Positions 54,601 through 64,000 of a stretch of 64,000 nucleotides of DNA are shown piece by piece. The notes beneath the pieces are model-generated. The model was not told the origin of the DNA, made no database searches, and saw only the letters and a program-made list of their open reading frames with translations. Numbering within the stretch: position 1 is the stretch's first letter; the number at the start of each line of letters is the position of its first letter. Source of the stretch: Wallacemonas rigidus (lineage: Eukaryota; Euglenozoa; Kinetoplastea; Trypanosomatida; Trypanosomatidae); the NCBI GenBank assembly GCA_030849045.1, contig JASAOL010000552.1, forward strand, positions 1 to 64,000, read 5' to 3'. Made by a program: the position numbers and the translations under genes.

Positions 54601-55938
54601 CGGTGGCAGGGCGTGTGCAGAGATGGGCGGCGCGGCTGAGGAATCGAGCCGTGAGCGGCGTGGGCTGCCGCCGGCTGCGGTACCCGCTGGGCTGCTCGAC
54701 AGGCCAGCATCAGGGACCATCACCGAACGCGTACGTCGCAAACCAGAGTAATCCTCTGCGGCAGGTGCGGTGGCGGTGAATGTGGTGCTGGGCAAGCGCG
54801 ATACAATGGCCATATCCGCCGGCGACATCGGCCCGCTGTGCCGCGTTGTGGTGTCTGTCGAGAGCGGGCTCGTCGGACGCGCTCGGTACATGTCGTAACG
54901 CGCGTTTATTGGCTCACTCGACGTGCCGATGGTGACTGTGGCGCGACGGGCGCCGGTGGTGGCTGCCGAGGTGTTCGCAACCGCTGCAAAAGACGCGTGC
55001 TCGCCATGGGAGGGGTGCATCAACAAGGCTGTGTTTGAGCTGGAGGCGGTCATGCCGAGTGTACCGACGAGGGGGGTGCTGCGTTCGGTGATAGAGTGCG
55101 CAGGTGCAAAGACGGACCCGCCGGACCCGCCGGCACCGACGCTCCGCGGCGATGGGACGCCTGCGACGAGGCCCGTTGTCGACGGACTGCCTCCACCACC
55201 CGCTCCGGCGGGTCCGGCAGGGGCCGACACGTGAGGGTGCTGCGACGGTGAGAGCAAGAGGCGATGCCCGCCGGACATCACATGCGTTTGCAAGTACACG
55301 TGCGAGTCTAAATTTCGTCCCATCTGATCGCCCTTGGTCCCGTACGTCGGCGGTCCCACACGGCGCGGCAGAAGTTCTGCGCTGCTCTGCCAGCGTCGAC
55401 TAAGGCCGCTCTGTGCGGACAGAGACTCCGTGGCCGGTGAGGACGGCGAAAGGGAAAGATACAACCCAGAAGGGGGGGCTGTACGCATGCCGACGCGCGA
55501 GTGGTTGACAGGCGATGTCTGGCGACTCAGGCCCGTGCCTATCGGAGAGAGCATCGCCTGCGGGTACATCAGCGTGGACATACCCATCACACGAGATGAG
55601 GTGTTGTTGGGGCCAGACACCGGTCCACCCATCAGCACGCGCTTTGGGCGGCGCAGGCCATGGCCTCCGCTCAACATCGGTTTTCTTGTTAGCGCTGGTA
55701 CCGGGGCAACGGTCGCGTCACGTCCTCTCGACATCCCAGAAATGCTCGGCGTACAGCCGGCAGAAGGGTCCTGGGAGATCTCGTACGACGAGCTCGCCGA
55801 TGACGTGCGTCGAGGCCCTTGCGATGTCAGCCCCATTCCTGCGTGGGGCGAGGGGAGAGGCGATCCGTTGGGTGACGCACCGACATCGGGCGATTCGGTG
55901 TGTGGCGGAGCGGAATACGCCGTGTAGCTTTGCTGCAT
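51691..55938 (-). CDS. Large protein with a degenerate FAS/PKS-type (SAT-like) acyltransferase domain
   Basis: From the ATG at 55938 (MQQSYTAYSAPPHTESPDVG) the product has 1415 residues. Residues 1-540 are disordered Ser/Pro/Gly-rich sequence. Residues about 545-980 follow, block by block, the starter acyltransferase domain of fungal fatty acid synthase beta: RFEELYDLYASQP; NPMIAWPLHVLYLVSCYRVT; GLLAMGKGLFAAIAVA in the place of the GHSQG nucleophile elbow; VSRVISSRAAVVCGHPLDLD where FAS has SLVN..NLVVSGPP; DFIPSCAPENSSYY in the place of the catalytic His; DLHVPLFSPVQGE; and DGDCLLDFTTMP at the FGPGG turn. Both the active Ser and His are missing, so it should not transfer acyl groups. Between blocks there is a Ser/Thr/Asn insert (about 755-830). 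The C-terminal third is mostly disordered, ending in a folded-looking 80 residues. The match is by eye and must be tested by profile search. No membrane span or targeting signal is clear. Confidence 0.6.
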   Translation of the reverse strand: MQQSYTAYSAPPHTESPDVGASPNGSPLPSPHAGMGLTSQGPRRTSSASSSYEISQDPSAGCTPSISGMSRGRDATVAPVPALTRKPMLSGGHGLRRPKRVLMGGPVSGPNNTSSRVMGMSTLMYPQAMLSPIGTGLSRQTSPVNHSRVGMRTAPPSGLYLSLSPSSPATESLSAQSGLSRRWQSSAELLPRRVGPPTYGTKGDQMGRNLDSHVYLQTHVMSGGHRLLLSPSQHPHVSAPAGPAGAGGGGSPSTTGLVAGVPSPRSVGAGGSGGSVFAPAHSITERSTPLVGTLGMTASSSNTALLMHPSHGEHASFAAVANTSAATTGARRATVTIGTSSEPINARYDMYRARPTSPLSTDTTTRHSGPMSPADMAIVSRLPSTTFTATAPAAEDYSGLRRTRSVMVPDAGLSSSPAGTAAGGSPRRSRLDSSAAPPISAHALPPPPTPPIAQSFCSGKVDDLQDLLRSSASAAGRSELAGVSAAAAFGQSTTGAWAPNELSGDTASLRGSRLASPIQDPLAYQPRPGLSAAGSTTEGVSRRRGVFGLFGLLERNSRFEELYDLYASQPCLRGFHAAIKEHVEDISRLDRMSWMVRSFQTIFFFLDHPSEAQKVGLEYYRNPMIAWPLHVLYLVSCYRVTAEQYGFTALHEAITNTGGLLAMGKGLFAAIAVAMSVSETTLAMNTARMMCAAFTTGVVMRRRLDAWEAHMDTSVSRSFSLLLVNIPISTLRQLVDEVNECRGIDFAAVRARTGHGGSTRTGGGVNKDAFEKSATASTFPGRRLSRNSQGDGSAININNQEKYAAASHNRSGSTTGSLAAVGSSDVLPRTHLEVSRVISSRAAVVCGHPLDLDRLDIVLTRFANSTGVKIHKDFIPSCAPENSSYYNEDMAFELLACWQYSNTAFDPHDLHVPLFSPVQGERWSLQTLRTPDAFAKQVAEAVTYRNQDLTYSLQHIADGDCLLDFTTMPLTMGAVVEWTNKQFEIISVPANRRERAMLPPPRRSQQPSGVRGTLSRLALVNVVLDSLIRDGIIKVPSAWRRDVADGGTRRADGKSHGTPTGTRLACGVQLSTTFEELGLVLYVKNPNTYRALARAKARRERQDHQQGLVLSSASPTTSPTSTTVPPEAVRPPYPSTVVMAPDEFTHHAVRPSGGQQGDYGSPLGALLTQEGYPAHSTTRAYAIGNVPASTGSSILADPVGSSSRSGGSGTMVPSQGHSSVTDASSAFRSTHDANILESNLRMRGPLVSATDLSMLVADADHALPTILDADDASNLTSPVRTAPGQLLHERTANNLNGSEAQIFSTSMARGPNESPHPSPHPPAVPRDKLYQSDFVVHQNAFLESVVNVYQVSPIVRYYEMQFGCVLCDSAIHFTELLKAKTGADFPPYMLLMCPNVFALLELWDGYDFVNQCCRS

Positions 55939-58744
55939 TGACGGCGTGCGGCCAAGGTGCTGGCTGGTTGAGCGGGTGAGTTTGTAATCGAAACACTGCG
56001 CGCCGAGGTTGGAGAGGTAGAGGATACAAACGAAGAACAAAAAGAAGCGAACGTCGAAAGACAGAAAAACACTACAAAAGACAAAGGTCAAACGAACACA
56101 AAGAAGAGGTTTGTCTGACAGATGACGCGTGCAGCGGTGTGGGCTTTTGCCGATTTCAGAGGTGCGGCCTCGTCCGATCCGCTCACACGTTCACTTCCTT
56201 GTCTCGATGTCAGCGTGTCTTGGGCGTTCGTGTAGGTAGTAGGCAGGCACACCAACCTTCGCCGTGTATATGTGTCTGTGTCTGAGTTTGTGTCTGTGTT
56301 TGTGCCTGTCGGTCGGTTGGTCGGCCGGCGTGGCGAGGAAAATGGAGTATGCCCTCGGTCCGTGGCGCACACGACACAATGACTACTATTATTACTGCTG
56401 CCGAGTGCTTCAGCGAGTTTGCAAGAAAACAAAGAAACGAGAAAAATAAAAGATGAGGAAACAATTCAAAACAAAGAAAAAAAGAGCCGTGCTCGGAAAG
56501 CGCGGCTGCTGTGGTCGTGCTGTGTCGCGATAGCTCGCTCGAAAAGGGGATAAAAGCAGAGGAGAGAAGCGCGATCTGCCGGTTGGTTGAGAAGGCGTGC
56601 AAGACAAAGGAAGACAATAACAGAGCGGGGAGCGACGGAGAAAGAGGAGGTCACTCTGCCGTTGCCGTCTTTGGTGTGTATGATACAGGGATGGCGGGCG
56701 GTGCGAGAGGAAGAAGAAAAAAAAGAGAGAGTGCACCCCGCGCCGGCTTACAACTGTCGTTCAGCTTGGATGCGATGGCTTCGGACAGAAACAATTGCTG
56801 GAGAATAGCAAAGAGAGCGAAGAGCGAAGGATAGTAGTCTGATATGCGCGTCTGCACGAGAGGAGGGGAGGAAAAGAAGATGTGAGAAAAGACACCAAAG
56901 AAACAAAAAGACAAAAAGAACGACGGGAAAGGCGGCACAAGTATTTGTGATGGAGGAAAATGTATGAAACCAGTACACACGCACTCGATTGCACAAAGCC
57001 AGCTTCGAAGAAGTGAAGACAGGAGGGAGGAAAAGGGGGGAAACGATAAACAAGAGTGAGAGAGCAAGAGCGATGAGAAGCGTACGACCACTACGATGTG
57101 TGTGTGTGCGCTTCACGGTTCCTCAATGTCGTGTTCTCGCCCTCGAGGGATAGCTTGCACACACGTACAATACCAATCGTGCTCAATGCGTGTCGCTGAC
57201 CAGTCGATATGTGCACACACACACACAGAAGGAAGGGGGAAAAAGAGCGATACCACTGGAGAAAGCGAAAGAGTGGCAATGTACGTGGGTAAAAAAAAAA
57301 CACCAAAACCAATCACAAGTCCGCGCACTGTGTGGATCAGTGTGTATGTGTTCGTACGATCGAGCAATAAAACGTGCCTTCACGTTTGGAGTGAGCCGTA
57401 CGCGCCCACTATTAAAAAAAAAAAAATGAGGAGGAGGACCTTGACGGAAGAAAACGCGTGAGGGCAGGTAGGAGGAAAAAGGAAAAAGTGTCTTCAGAGA
57501 AATGACGACCTCCACGGCGAGAAGACGTCACGGTTACAAGTAGTCAGATGGTGTTGCTGTTGTTGTGCGTTTCCTTTTTTTTTTTTCCGGGGGAGAGAGG
57601 ATAAATAATCGTGTTCAAAAAGAATTAGGAATGATGAGACGCCCCACCGACGGGATCCGGCTTGCACGACGTCGCTAGTGGTGTCGCTGTTTTTTTGAGT
57701 GCAACTATCGCGCGTTGCCCTTTTCGTTTTTCTTCCGTTTTTCTTCTCGCCGAACTAACCTCGCTACCTCAACGATGAGCACTACGCGCGCCTTCGCTAC
57801 TAGTGTCTTCCCTAACGAGAAAAGAAAAAAAAAGGTATTGACACGTCTACTGGTCTTGGCCCGCTGTGTAGGCGGTGCCTGTGCGTGTACGCGCTGTGCT
57901 CGTCAGAGTAAATGACGTAATAGAGATCACACAAGTAACGCCACAAAGACGAACGAGGAACGGGGAGATGGGGGGAGACGGAGAGGAACGCGTGAGGCCG
58001 GGTATGTGGTGCGCGTCCAAGTCAAGTGGTACAAATGAGGGTGTTCAATGGAGTCTGACCCTTCACTCTCTGTTTTTTTTTTGTTTTTTAACAGGCGTGT
58101 TCTCATAGAGAAATAAAAAAGAAGCCATACGATGGCGAGAAGCGGTAGCAACAACAGATGCCATGAGGTGCCCAGCCACTTCTCTATTTGTAGGTACGAT
58201 ATATACATGTTTTGGGATTCTCTCCTTTGTACACATGTGTGTGTAGACGTGTGTGTGTGTGTGTGATGTGTTTACTGGACAAAACAGATGAACGGACAGA
58301 AGAGCGCCTGGGCTCGGGAAAAGGAAAGAACAGTGGAACAAGCAGTCGAACAACAGCAAAAAAAAAAAAAACGAAAAGCTGGCCCAATAACAACTATGTG
58401 ATCCTCGCATCGCGCCGTGGCACACGTCCAGCAAAGGCTTGCGTCCGAGTGTCCATCAATGCTCAAAAGCACAGCGCGTCATAGAGATTGTCTGTGTGTG
58501 TGTCTGTGTGTGTGTGTGTGTGTGGGCGGGGGGTCTCCTTGACTTGCTCACGCGACCACAGCCACGTTCATGATCCCCATTTCATACTTGTTGTATCCAC
58601 TATCGAGTACTCTCACTCCCTCCTCGCTCTCTCTCTCTCTCGCGCGCGCTCTCGCCTTTCCGTTTGATTCGTGCCGCGGTGTATCTCTGCCGGTCCGCTT
58701 CGCAGGTGTTCTCACAAGAGAAAAAGAAGAGACGCGACACAACC
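55939..58744. other. Long intergenic region between 5-phosphatase and acyltransferase-like genes
   Basis: 2.8 kb, the longest gap. Purine-rich plus-strand stretches (56440-56490, 56700-56735, 57000-57070) give pyrimidine tracts. A (TG)n run lies at 58245-58265, a longer one at 58491-58524, and an A run at 58359-58372. One short minus-strand ORF, 58208-57927 (93 codons), begins with MYISYLQIEKWL and a hydrophobic stretch HLLLLPLLAIVWLLFYF followed by Lys residues; it has no strong splice site and an out-of-frame ATG just upstream, so it is only a weak candidate. Confidence 0.45.
58491..58524. repeat. (TG)n dinucleotide repeat
   Basis: A (TG)n run with one TC interruption, followed by a G-rich stretch, in the gap 3' of the 5-phosphatase gene. 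Confidence 0.85.
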
Positions 58745-60391
58745 TCAAAAAAGCAAAAAGACACCATTGTGGTCTGTGTGGCAGAGGTGCAGCGCATCGT
58801 ACACGTAGTGCGTATTGGCCCTTGTGACCGCGTCCGCCGCGCTCACTGCGGCAGAGTCGGTCTCTTTCTTACCTCGCGCCGTCCCACGCGACGGCAGACC
58901 ACAGCCGCCGGCGATCAGCTCCAGAGCGGCAGGATTAAAGAAGACACGATCACACCACGCGGGTAGTCGGGCGTGCGAATACAGCTGCCCAGTGCGTGCC
59001 GCCACCAACGACGGCAACGGGGTTTGTGGGAAAGCGGTGGACGCGCCGGTGTCCCTTGTCAGCCAGCGCCTTGAGTAGGCCTCGCACAACCGAAGATACG
59101 TGGGGAAGAAGTGCACTGGCATTTCAGCCATTTCCATCTGCGCCTCGTTCGCGATGCGGTCCATGAGCTGCCGCGGCTCCAGGTCAAATTGAGATTCCAG
59201 GACGTCCTTCACGCGTGCTGGGTCCCCGAAGAGAGTCCAGAATGAATCGGGCGCGTGGAGTGCCTTGGTTTCGGCCACGAGATCGACGTGAAGCACTGTC
59301 TTCGCGTAGGCCGCGAGAGCTTTGCCATCGAGTCGGACGTTCATGTCCCCAAAAAAAAACATGGGGTCATCCTTACCGACCAATGTCAGGCACTCTGCCA
59401 CAGCCTCCAGCATCGCCTCGGCTCTGTGCCTCACGTACACGCTGGGGCTTGCGTCCAGCGCGACACGATTACTCACGTCGTTGAAGAGATGTACATTGCA
59501 ACAGTGCAGCAGTGTGGTGCCGAGTCGCAGAGAGACGAAAACAAAGCCTTTCCGCGAGTTGCCGGCGTTCGAGAACTTCGCGCTGTGAAATAAGCGCGTG
59601 CCCGTCCCTCCGTACGACGCGGGATCATCCGCGACGGGAATATACGTGCGGTGCGGCAGCACGAGCATACTCGTAATGGGGCGGAGTCGCGGTGAAACGA
59701 AGACAACAGTCCCGATCGCTGTGAACGTACTCGCGTCGCCTGGCTTCTCTATTAGCAGCCCGCTACACCAACCCGCCTCGGGCAACAGGTGCAGTCGCAC
59801 CTGCTCTGAAAAGAAATTTGTGAAGGCGGTGTTGGCGTACTTGCCGCCGATCTCCTGCAGGTGCAGCACAATGACATCTAGTTGAGGAGGAGTGGCAGAG
59901 ATGGCGTAGTTGGCTGCCGAAGTCGCGTGTGGTGTCGTCGGCACGCGACGATCACGTCGCACAACGGCCTCTCCTGACGGATGCCCTACTTCGCTTTGTG
60001 ACGCCTTTGCTGCCGCTGAGCGAGCCGGCAAGCTCACGCCTTGGGCGACGGCAAACGCTGCCTGGTGCAGCCACGCCCTCAGATCGGCGAGGAACTCCCA
60101 GGTCTGCTTTTTGACGTCGTCAGAAACGACGCCCTCAACGTTGATATCGTGTCGATCATGCGCGGTCATGCGTGACGCCGCGGAGAGAAAGCTCGCGTTG
60201 TTGTCCGTCGAAGGGGACCCCAGCTCATCCTCCTCCTCGCTGACCGCTGTCTCGATGCCACCCATATTCTGTGTGAGTAGAAGGATAGACGGCTGGTGCC
60301 GTGGTGCGTCAGGATCGAATTCGGCAGCAGAGAACCGAAGGTTTCTCGTCTCCTCGAGGGCTTCAAGGCATCTGACTGCATCGGAAGACAT
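58745..60391 (-). CDS. Inositol polyphosphate 5-phosphatase, INPP5A-like
   Basis: A 548-residue phosphatase of the endonuclease/exonuclease/phosphatase fold, which removes the 5-phosphate from inositol phosphates or phosphoinositides with Mg2+. The motifs are all present: ILLLTQNMGG at 36-45 (N-terminal Asn), LDVIVLHLQEIGGKYAN at 171-187 (metal-binding Glu), LLHCCNVHLFNDVSNR at 294-309, MFFFGDMNVRLDGKA at 344-358 (the GDxNxRxxG-type motif), HFFPTYLR at 427-434, PAWCDRVFF at 478-486 and LCHTDHNGVF at 537-546 (final catalytic Asp-His). HLQEIGGK and NVHLFND are closer to type I INPP5A than to OCRL or synaptojanin types, and no SAC, RhoGAP or SH2 domain is attached. Human INPP5A ends in a CaaX box, which is absent here. 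A longer frame to a GTG passes only through pyrimidine-rich sequence; the ATG at 60391 was chosen. Confidence 0.88.
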   Translation of the reverse strand: MSSDAVRCLEALEETRNLRFSAAEFDPDAPRHQPSILLLTQNMGGIETAVSEEEDELGSPSTDNNASFLSAASRMTAHDRHDINVEGVVSDDVKKQTWEFLADLRAWLHQAAFAVAQGVSLPARSAAAKASQSEVGHPSGEAVVRRDRRVPTTPHATSAANYAISATPPQLDVIVLHLQEIGGKYANTAFTNFFSEQVRLHLLPEAGWCSGLLIEKPGDASTFTAIGTVVFVSPRLRPITSMLVLPHRTYIPVADDPASYGGTGTRLFHSAKFSNAGNSRKGFVFVSLRLGTTLLHCCNVHLFNDVSNRVALDASPSVYVRHRAEAMLEAVAECLTLVGKDDPMFFFGDMNVRLDGKALAAYAKTVLHVDLVAETKALHAPDSFWTLFGDPARVKDVLESQFDLEPRQLMDRIANEAQMEMAEMPVHFFPTYLRLCEAYSRRWLTRDTGASTAFPQTPLPSLVAARTGQLYSHARLPAWCDRVFFNPAALELIAGGCGLPSRGTARGKKETDSAAVSAADAVTRANTHYVYDALHLCHTDHNGVFLLF

Positions 60392-62586
60392 CAGGTTCGA
60401 CGATAATTTCTGAAATGGGAGCGAGGAGAAAAAGAAAACCTTCGGGGAAAAAAGAAAACAAGAAGCCTGAAGGTCGAAAAGCCGGAAAAGAAAGCAAGGT
60501 AGCCCGGTGAAAAGGGAGAAACTGGTCAGACGCCGGAGACACCAATAATGAGGACTCGAGGCTGAGAACGAGTTGCGCAACAAGTTCACAAATTTAAATA
60601 AAAATTAAAAAAAAATAGTAAAGGCGCCTCAGCAGCGAGACAACGATCCGCGACCCCCTGCTCTGTCGATATCTATGTGTGTGTGTGTGTGTCAATTACT
60701 TTGAAACAAACAAAAAAAGAAGATAAGAACAGGGGGAAAAAGGTCAGGTGCCAAAGAGCGCAAGGTGAGAAGCGCGCAAAGACAGAGCGACGACACTGTA
60801 CGTTCGCACACGTGGTGGAATGGAAACAAAAAAAAGGGGGGAAACAACAAAAAAAAAAGGTGAGGATCTGATAACGCTAGCACGCGTTAGGGAAAGATTG
60901 CGTTCAAGAGAAAAGCAAATATAACCGACAGCGACGGTGGAAGAGGGAGGAACGGAGAGGGGGACGTGAGATTAATCACCACGACGGAATGAGGTGTGAA
61001 TGGGGAGAGAAGTCGTTCAGGCGTGTGCGTGTGTGTGTGTGTGTGTCTTTTTCTCAGCACCAGTGACACATAAAACCCATGTCTGCGGAATCCGTGGGTG
61101 CTTCGAGCGGGCCACTGTGTACCAAGCACGACTCACACGCGCACGACGGTGCCCGCTGCCCACCGCCACGAGCGCAACAAAAAGCGACAGGGTAAGACGG
61201 GCGACAGGACCGACAACACGTTGTAAATGCTCCCAGGATGTCTTGGGTAGTGCTATGACGCTTGTTTTTTTCTTTTTTTTTTTGTTTTACTGTGTCGCAT
61301 TTTGTAGCTGAGAAACCGAGCAGCACAGACGCCCTTTTTCCCCCTGCGTGTCCATCGTTTGTATGCGCATCGCTTTCTGTTGCCGCTTGTTTGGTTCACA
61401 CAAGCCTTGCATCAGTCGACACGTCAAGCACGAGCAAGCAGGAGACGAATAGGTGCTGTTGGCTCCGCGAACGAGACCAAGCGACAAAGACCATTAATAA
61501 AAAAGAAAAGGAAAATGTAGAAAGGGTTTTAAAAAGACAAAGAAGGAGCGACCAAGCCGGTACGGCAAACAAAGCCAGACCAGAAGCAAACCCTTAGTTA
61601 TCGTGTTACCCTCCTCACTTCCATGCTGTGTCTTTTGTCGCCTCGATTTGCACCAACTCTGTGCGTTTTGTTGTTGTTACTGCCGTGGCTTCAAGTCAAG
61701 TTACTTTGTCGTTGGTTGATCTTGCTCACAAGAAGAAGAAAAGAAGAGAAAAAAACAAAAACAAAAACAAAAACAAAAAGGAAGCCCAGTGTCAACGCGA
61801 AAACAAATAAGCAAGTCAAAAGAAGAAGAAAAAAGCAGCTTGAGCGGTAGAGCATGCCAGTGCCGTATATCGCTCCAGATCATGCGCAGGCTACAGCTCT
61901 CAGCGATTTGGGCCGCTTTGCTGATTTCGTCCACTGCACTTTTTTTTTTCTTAAACTTTGTTTTGTGTTGTTTTGCTTTTCTCTGTTTTCGGTTTCGTTC
62001 TCGTTCCTTTCTGTTTGTTAGTTCCCAATCGACCAACACCTTGTAAGGCAAGTGTGAGAGAGGCTCTGTGATATTATTATTTTTTACGTTTCCAGTACTG
62101 TTGTGTTGAACTTTGCGATATGGTACTGTTGTTGCTGTTGTTGTTGTTGTTGTTTTTTGTTGTTGTTGTTGTCATTCGAGCCTCAGACTCGCGTGTGAGC
62201 ACAATCACTTTGTGTTGGCAGACGTGAAGGGAGTACTGGATAGAGCACAAGGCTCGCACGCAGGCGCTCCACATGTCCGCTGTGTGGAAGAGGGAAAAAA
62301 AGGGGGGAAAGGAGGACCACGGGCTTTAGTATCACGCGACGGAAGAGAAAAGAAAAGAAAAAGAAAAGAAAAAGTGAAGCGTTAAAAAAGCGGAGAAAAC
62401 AGGGAAACTAAATAACGAATGAGTCTGAGGAGTGTGTGACGTGCGAACATCAAACAAAAACCGCCGTGTGAGTACGTGGGTGGCACCACCTTGGGAGGTT
62501 TTACCGCCGCAGAGAGCCGGACAGGCATCACGAATCATGCTGGTCCTAATCTACGACGGCTCTCATGTGTGCAGGCCTCATGTCCG
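60392..62586. other. Intergenic region between PPDK and 5-phosphatase genes
   Basis: 2.2 kb with no supported gene. It includes purine-rich plus-strand runs at 60420-60500 (splicing tract for the 5-phosphatase), an AAAAAC repeat at 61749-61780, a (TTG)n-rich region at 62125-62171 and an AAAAGA repeat at 62345-62375. A stretch at 61828-61870 resembles a tRNA D-arm but lacks a T-arm and was rejected. Confidence 0.5.
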
Positions 62587-64000
62587 TTACAGCTTGGCAC
62601 CAGCGAGCTGCTTGTTATGCGCACAAGCGGCCATCTTTTCCTTCACGGCAGCGTGGGCCGCCGCCACGATCGCCACAGGCACACGGAACGGCGAGCAGGA
62701 CACGTAGTTGAGGCCCACGCGGTGGCAGAACTCGATCGTGCGAGGATCACCGCCGTGCTCACCGCAGATGCCCATCTTGAGGTTCGGCTTCACAGAGCGA
62801 CCCTTCTGGACGCCCATCTGAACGAGCAGGCCAACACCCTCCTGATCAAGAGACTGGAAGGGGTCGAACTGGTAGAAACCGAGTTCATCGTACAGGCGCA
62901 AGAACTGTCCGGCATCATCGCGGGAGAAGCCACAACCCATCTGGGTCAAGTCGTTCGTACCGAAGGAGAAGAAGTCAGCCTCCTCCGCGATCTCGTTCGC
63001 CGTCAGCGCAGCGCGGGGCACCTCGATCATCGTGCCGATGTCGTAGAACACGCGGCAGCCCTTCTCGGAGATGACAGACTCAGCCGCCTTCGCGGCCTGC
63101 TTGCGAGCGTAGGTGAGCTCGGCCTTCTTGCCGACCAGAGGAATCATGATCTCCGGGTGCACATTGATGCCCGCCTTTGTGACGTTGATGGCAGCCTCAA
63201 TGATGGCGCGCACCTGCATATTGTAAATCTCGGGGTACGTGATGCCGAGGCGGCAACCGCGGAGACCGAGCATGGGGTTGGCCTCATGGAGCGCTGCGAC
63301 GCGGTTCTGGACCTTCGTCACGGGCACGCCCAGCTTCTTGGCGAGATCGGTCTGGGCAGCCAGATCGTGGGGCACGAACTCGTGCAGCGGGGGGTCCAGC
63401 AGACGGATCGTCACGGGTGCTCCCTTCATCGCGCGGAACAGACCCTCGAAGTCGCCACGCTGCATCGGCAGGAGCTTCGCAAGCGCACGCTCGCGGCCCT
63501 CGACCGACTCGGCGAGAATCATCTCGCGGAACGCATCGATGCGGGCACCTTCGAAGAACATGTGCTCCGTACGGCAGAGACCAACACCCTCAGCGCCAAA
63601 GTCACGGGCGCGCTGGGCATCGGCAGGCGTATCGGCGTTGGCGCGGACACCAAGGCGCTTCACTTCCTGGCACCATTTCACGAATGTGCCGAAGTCACCG
63701 CGAAGCTCCGCAGCGCTCAGCTTCAGAGCACCATTGTAGATCAGACCGCGGGTGCCATCGAGCGTGATGACGTCGCCCTCCTTGATGGTCACGCCGTGCA
63801 GCGTGAACTGCTTGCCAGAGATGACCATATCACCACAGCCGGACACGCAGCACTTGCCCATACCGCGCGCAACCACGGCCGCGTGGGAGGTCATGCCGCC
63901 GCGAGCCGTGAGAATACCCTGGGCCGCGTTCATGCCACCCAAATCCTCGGGGGACGTCTCGAGGCGCACCATGATGACCTTCTTACCAGCCTGGGCCCAC
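62587..64000 (-). CDS. PPDK: Pyruvate, phosphate dikinase, C-terminal part (gene continues beyond window)
   Basis: PPDK interconverts pyruvate, ATP and phosphate with phosphoenolpyruvate, AMP and pyrophosphate; in trypanosomatids it works inside glycosomes. The 470 codons in the window begin WAQAGKKVIMVRLETSPEDL, then the swivelling phosphohistidine domain GGMTSHAAVVARGMG with the catalytic His, the linker, and the PEP/pyruvate-binding TIM barrel with LCRTEHMFFE, LLDPPLHEFVP, MIPLVGKKAELTYARKQ, YDIGTMIEVPRAALTANEIA, DFFSFGTNDLTQMGCGFSRD and GICGEHGGDPRTIEFC, which contains the catalytic Cys. It ends GAKL, so AKL is a good type 1 peroxisomal/glycosomal targeting signal. The N-terminal ATP-binding half, about 440 residues in known family members, lies to the right of the window. 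No internal breaks were seen. Confidence 0.98.
   Translation of the reverse strand, partial: WAQAGKKVIMVRLETSPEDLGGMNAAQGILTARGGMTSHAAVVARGMGKCCVSGCGDMVISGKQFTLHGVTIKEGDVITLDGTRGLIYNGALKLSAAELRGDFGTFVKWCQEVKRLGVRANADTPADAQRARDFGAEGVGLCRTEHMFFEGARIDAFREMILAESVEGRERALAKLLPMQRGDFEGLFRAMKGAPVTIRLLDPPLHEFVPHDLAAQTDLAKKLGVPVTKVQNRVAALHEANPMLGLRGCRLGITYPEIYNMQVRAIIEAAINVTKAGINVHPEIMIPLVGKKAELTYARKQAAKAAESVISEKGCRVFYDIGTMIEVPRAALTANEIAEEADFFSFGTNDLTQMGCGFSRDDAGQFLRLYDELGFYQFDPFQSLDQEGVGLLVQMGVQKGRSVKPNLKMGICGEHGGDPRTIEFCHRVGLNYVSCSPFRVPVAIVAAAHAAVKEKMAACAHNKQLAGAKL

Noticed and set aside
57715-57915. Plus-strand ORF starting near a pyrimidine tract with a presequence-like MSTTRAFATS
   Set aside because: It would oppose the transcription direction of the whole window, has no AG acceptor between tract and ATG, and becomes Lys and Cys rich without any recognisable domain.
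61828-61870. tRNA-like stretch GAGCGGTAGAGCATG
   Set aside because: Looks like a D-arm, but no anticodon stem, no T-arm and no acceptor pairing could be found around it.

Overview
The window comes from a trypanosomatid (kinetoplastid) nuclear genome. Every supported gene lies on the minus strand. No protein-coding gene needs a conventional intron, with one possible exception at 51133-51411. Gaps between genes are 0.5-2.8 kb and full of pyrimidine tracts on the transcribed sense, as expected for spliced-leader trans-splicing and coupled polyadenylation. Coding regions are GC-rich at third positions, while the gaps are AT-richer and rich in microsatellites. PPDK ending in the glycosomal signal AKL, a kinetoplastid-type CYP51 and tandem eL28 genes fit this. 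From memory, the order PPDK, CYP51, two L28 genes, SEC31, eRF3, S15A, SKP1, ABCA resembles Leishmania chromosome 11. The genus cannot be fixed by eye. The whole window looks like part of one polycistronic unit transcribed from 64000 toward 1.

In transcription order (right to left): the C-terminal half of glycosomal pyruvate phosphate dikinase; an INPP5A-like inositol 5-phosphatase; a 1415-residue protein with a degenerate fungal-FAS-type acyltransferase fold; a possible tiny membrane-protein gene; an IDH/IPMDH-like protein without obvious catalytic residues; an RRM-like protein; SEC61 alpha; a 2535-residue protein of unknown function; a DHHC palmitoyltransferase; CYP51; two eL28 genes flanking a cyclin-like gene; SEC31; eRF3 with a Sup35-like N-terminus; OXA1; a DNA/RNA/protein methyltransferase-like gene with an NPPF motif; uS8 (S15A); a TMEM184/OST-alpha family membrane protein; SKP1; and, at the left edge, the broken remains of an ABCA transporter gene.

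The genes do not form a single pathway. Several serve translation (eL28 x2, uS8, eRF3), the secretory route (SEC61, SEC31, DHHC), sterol and energy metabolism (CYP51, PPDK) and mitochondrial biogenesis (OXA1). Such mixing is normal for kinetoplastid polycistrons. Regulation should be post-transcriptional, through UTRs.

Start codons were checked base by base. Several open frames extend upstream of the first ATG only through pyrimidine-rich, presumably untranslated sequence, so starts were placed at the first ATG. The most unusual items are the candidate small gene with an intron-like insert (51133-51411), the acyltransferase fold lacking both Ser and His (51691-55938), the prion-like eRF3 N-terminus, and the unclassified NPPF methyltransferase.
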